From positions 1 to 5,609 of the forward strand of contig JAOPVN010000167.1 of NCBI GenBank assembly GCA_025966175.1: a stretch of 5,609 nt of DNA, in the 5' to 3' direction. The stretch is from Modestobacter sp. (GTDB lineage: Bacteria > Actinomycetota > Actinomycetes > Mycobacteriales > Geodermatophilaceae). Below, one piece after another: positions 4,684-5,609 of the stretch. Position 1 is the stretch's first letter. Every line of letters starts with the position of its first letter. The notes under the pieces are model-generated. The model made no database searches, was not told the DNA's origin, and saw nothing but the letters and a program-made list of their open reading frames with translations. Position numbers and translations under genes: made by a program.

Positions 4684-5609
4684 CTACTGCCCGGGGTCGG
4701 CGACCCAGTTGCCGTGGAAACCGAGCGGGACCCGCGCCGGAAGGTGCACGCGTGCGACCGGTTCGCCGGTGAAGTCCTGCGCCGCGATGATCACCAGGTC
4801 GGTGGCCCCGCGGTCCGGGTCGTGCACGAAGGCCATGACGTAGCCGTCGTCCTCCTCCGCCTCGGGCGAGGACGGTGCGAACACCGCCTCACCGACGGCG
4901 GCATCTGGCCCGAACCGGTGCCCCTGCACGGTTCCGGCGGTCAGGTCGTGCTTGAGAAGTGCGTTGGCGAACGCACCGTCCTCGAAGTTCCCGTTCGGGA
5001 GCACGGTGGCCCGGCCGATCTGCCCGATGGCGGCGCTGTAGCCGAAGCGGTGCGGCCGGGAGATGACCCGCTCATCGACGCGCGGGAACTCCTGTCGGCG
5101 GTCATCGAGACGCTGTTGGGCGACTGTGCCCGCGGACGGGTCGAGAGTCCAGCGGTCCAGCGTGAGCGGCCCCTGCTCGGCCAGCGCCGACAGGTCGTAG
5201 GCCCCCTCGTACCGGCACAGGTCGACGACGACGCGGCCGCCGTCGTCGTCGTACGCGTTGAGCGTGTGGAAGACCCAGCACGGGTCCACGTCGAGCCAAC
5301 GGACCTCCCGGGTGGCGCCCTCGCGGGGCAGCAACCCGACGCGGGCCGGGTGCGACGGGTTCCAGGTGTAGGGCAGCTGCGAACCGGCGGACGCCGCGTC
5401 CATGCTGAACGTGACCGGCAGGTCGAGGAGGACCACGTACCTCTCGGTCAGGGCGAAGTCGTGCATCATCGGCCCGTCGGTGACCGGGACGTCCGTGGCG
5501 CCGCTGACCGTGCCGTCGGCGCCGATGACGACGTGCTGCACGTGGTCCCAGCCCCAGAAGTACGCGAGGGCATGCAGGTCGCCGGTCCGCCGGTCGAGTT
5601 TCGTGTGCG
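4684..5609 (-). CDS. Carotenoid cleavage oxygenase (RPE65/CCD family), 5' end beyond right edge
   Basis: The C-terminal 307 residues of a carotenoid oxygenase, a seven-bladed beta-propeller non-heme Fe(II) dioxygenase that splits a conjugated C=C bond in carotenoids, apocarotenoids or stilbenes. All four iron-ligand histidines can be placed: in HTKLDRRTGDLHA at the window edge (codon 5607-5605), in PMMHDFALTERYVV (codon 5463-5461), in CWVFHTLNAYDDDG (codon 5268-5266), and in PLGFHGNWV close to the C-terminus (codon 4716-4714). Other family phrases are GLLPREGA and DDGYVMAFVHD. The spacing matches the family, and only the N-terminal third is missing. A GTG at 5541 could be mistaken for the start, but family homology continues past it to the edge. 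The enzyme is probably cytoplasmic; its substrate cannot be read from the sequence. It converges on the DUF4258-like gene with a 102-base gap and no clear terminator. Confidence 0.93.
   Translation of the reverse strand, partial: HTKLDRRTGDLHALAYFWGWDHVQHVVIGADGTVSGATDVPVTDGPMMHDFALTERYVVLLDLPVTFSMDAASAGSQLPYTWNPSHPARVGLLPREGATREVRWLDVDPCWVFHTLNAYDDDGGRVVVDLCRYEGAYDLSALAEQGPLTLDRWTLDPSAGTVAQQRLDDRRQEFPRVDERVISRPHRFGYSAAIGQIGRATVLPNGNFEDGAFANALLKHDLTAGTVQGHRFGPDAAVGEAVFAPSSPEAEEDDGYVMAFVHDPDRGATDLVIIAAQDFTGEPVARVHLPARVPLGFHGNWVADPGQ

Noticed and set aside
5222..5251. GTC/GAC triplet run as a microsatellite
   Set aside because: It encodes Asp/Val residues of the carotenoid oxygenase (YDDDGG and following) in frame and is explained by protein sequence and GC bias.

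Overview
The window looks like chromosomal or plasmid DNA from a high-GC actinomycete. It is very GC-rich throughout, its codons favour G or C in the third position, and its families (DUF664-type DinB protein, solo isoamylase early-set protein, DUF4258-like protein) are common in Actinobacteria. Genus and replicon cannot be told from the sequence alone.

Layout. Positions 1-598 (minus) hold the N-terminal 199 residues of a tyrosine recombinase that runs off the left edge. Positions 599-725 are a compact divergent control region with two perfect inverted repeats and a 7-base direct repeat. Positions 726-1865 (plus) encode a 379-residue protein with an N-terminal Cys/His cluster followed by a very long Ala/Arg/Glu-rich coiled coil. 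Positions 1866-2040 are a convergent spacer with hairpins. Then come a HAD-IA phosphatase (2041-2766, minus), a stand-alone isoamylase early-set (CBM48-like) protein (2887-3159, minus), a divergent promoter region with a large GC palindrome, and a DUF664/DinB-fold protein (3331-3843, plus). Positions 3844-4233 have no convincing gene but contain hairpins and a sequence resembling the T-arm, acceptor strand and CCA end of a tRNA. A small DUF4258-like protein (4234-4581, plus) and a 5'-truncated carotenoid cleavage oxygenase (4684-5609, minus) close the window.

The most interesting part is the left 1.9 kb. A tyrosine recombinase and a long coiled-coil protein are divergently transcribed from an inverted-repeat-rich spacer. 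This is the layout of the TnpS/TnpT cointegrate-resolution module of Tn4651-type Tn3 transposons, in which the resolution site lies between the two genes. Here the partner has a Cys/His cluster at its N-terminus, so this may be a distinct actinobacterial version serving transposon or plasmid resolution. No transposase or transposon end is visible, so this remains an inference.

The right 3.5 kb reads as ordinary accessory or housekeeping actinomycete genes with no obvious shared pathway. The early-set and HAD genes could be co-transcribed. The others appear to be independent units.
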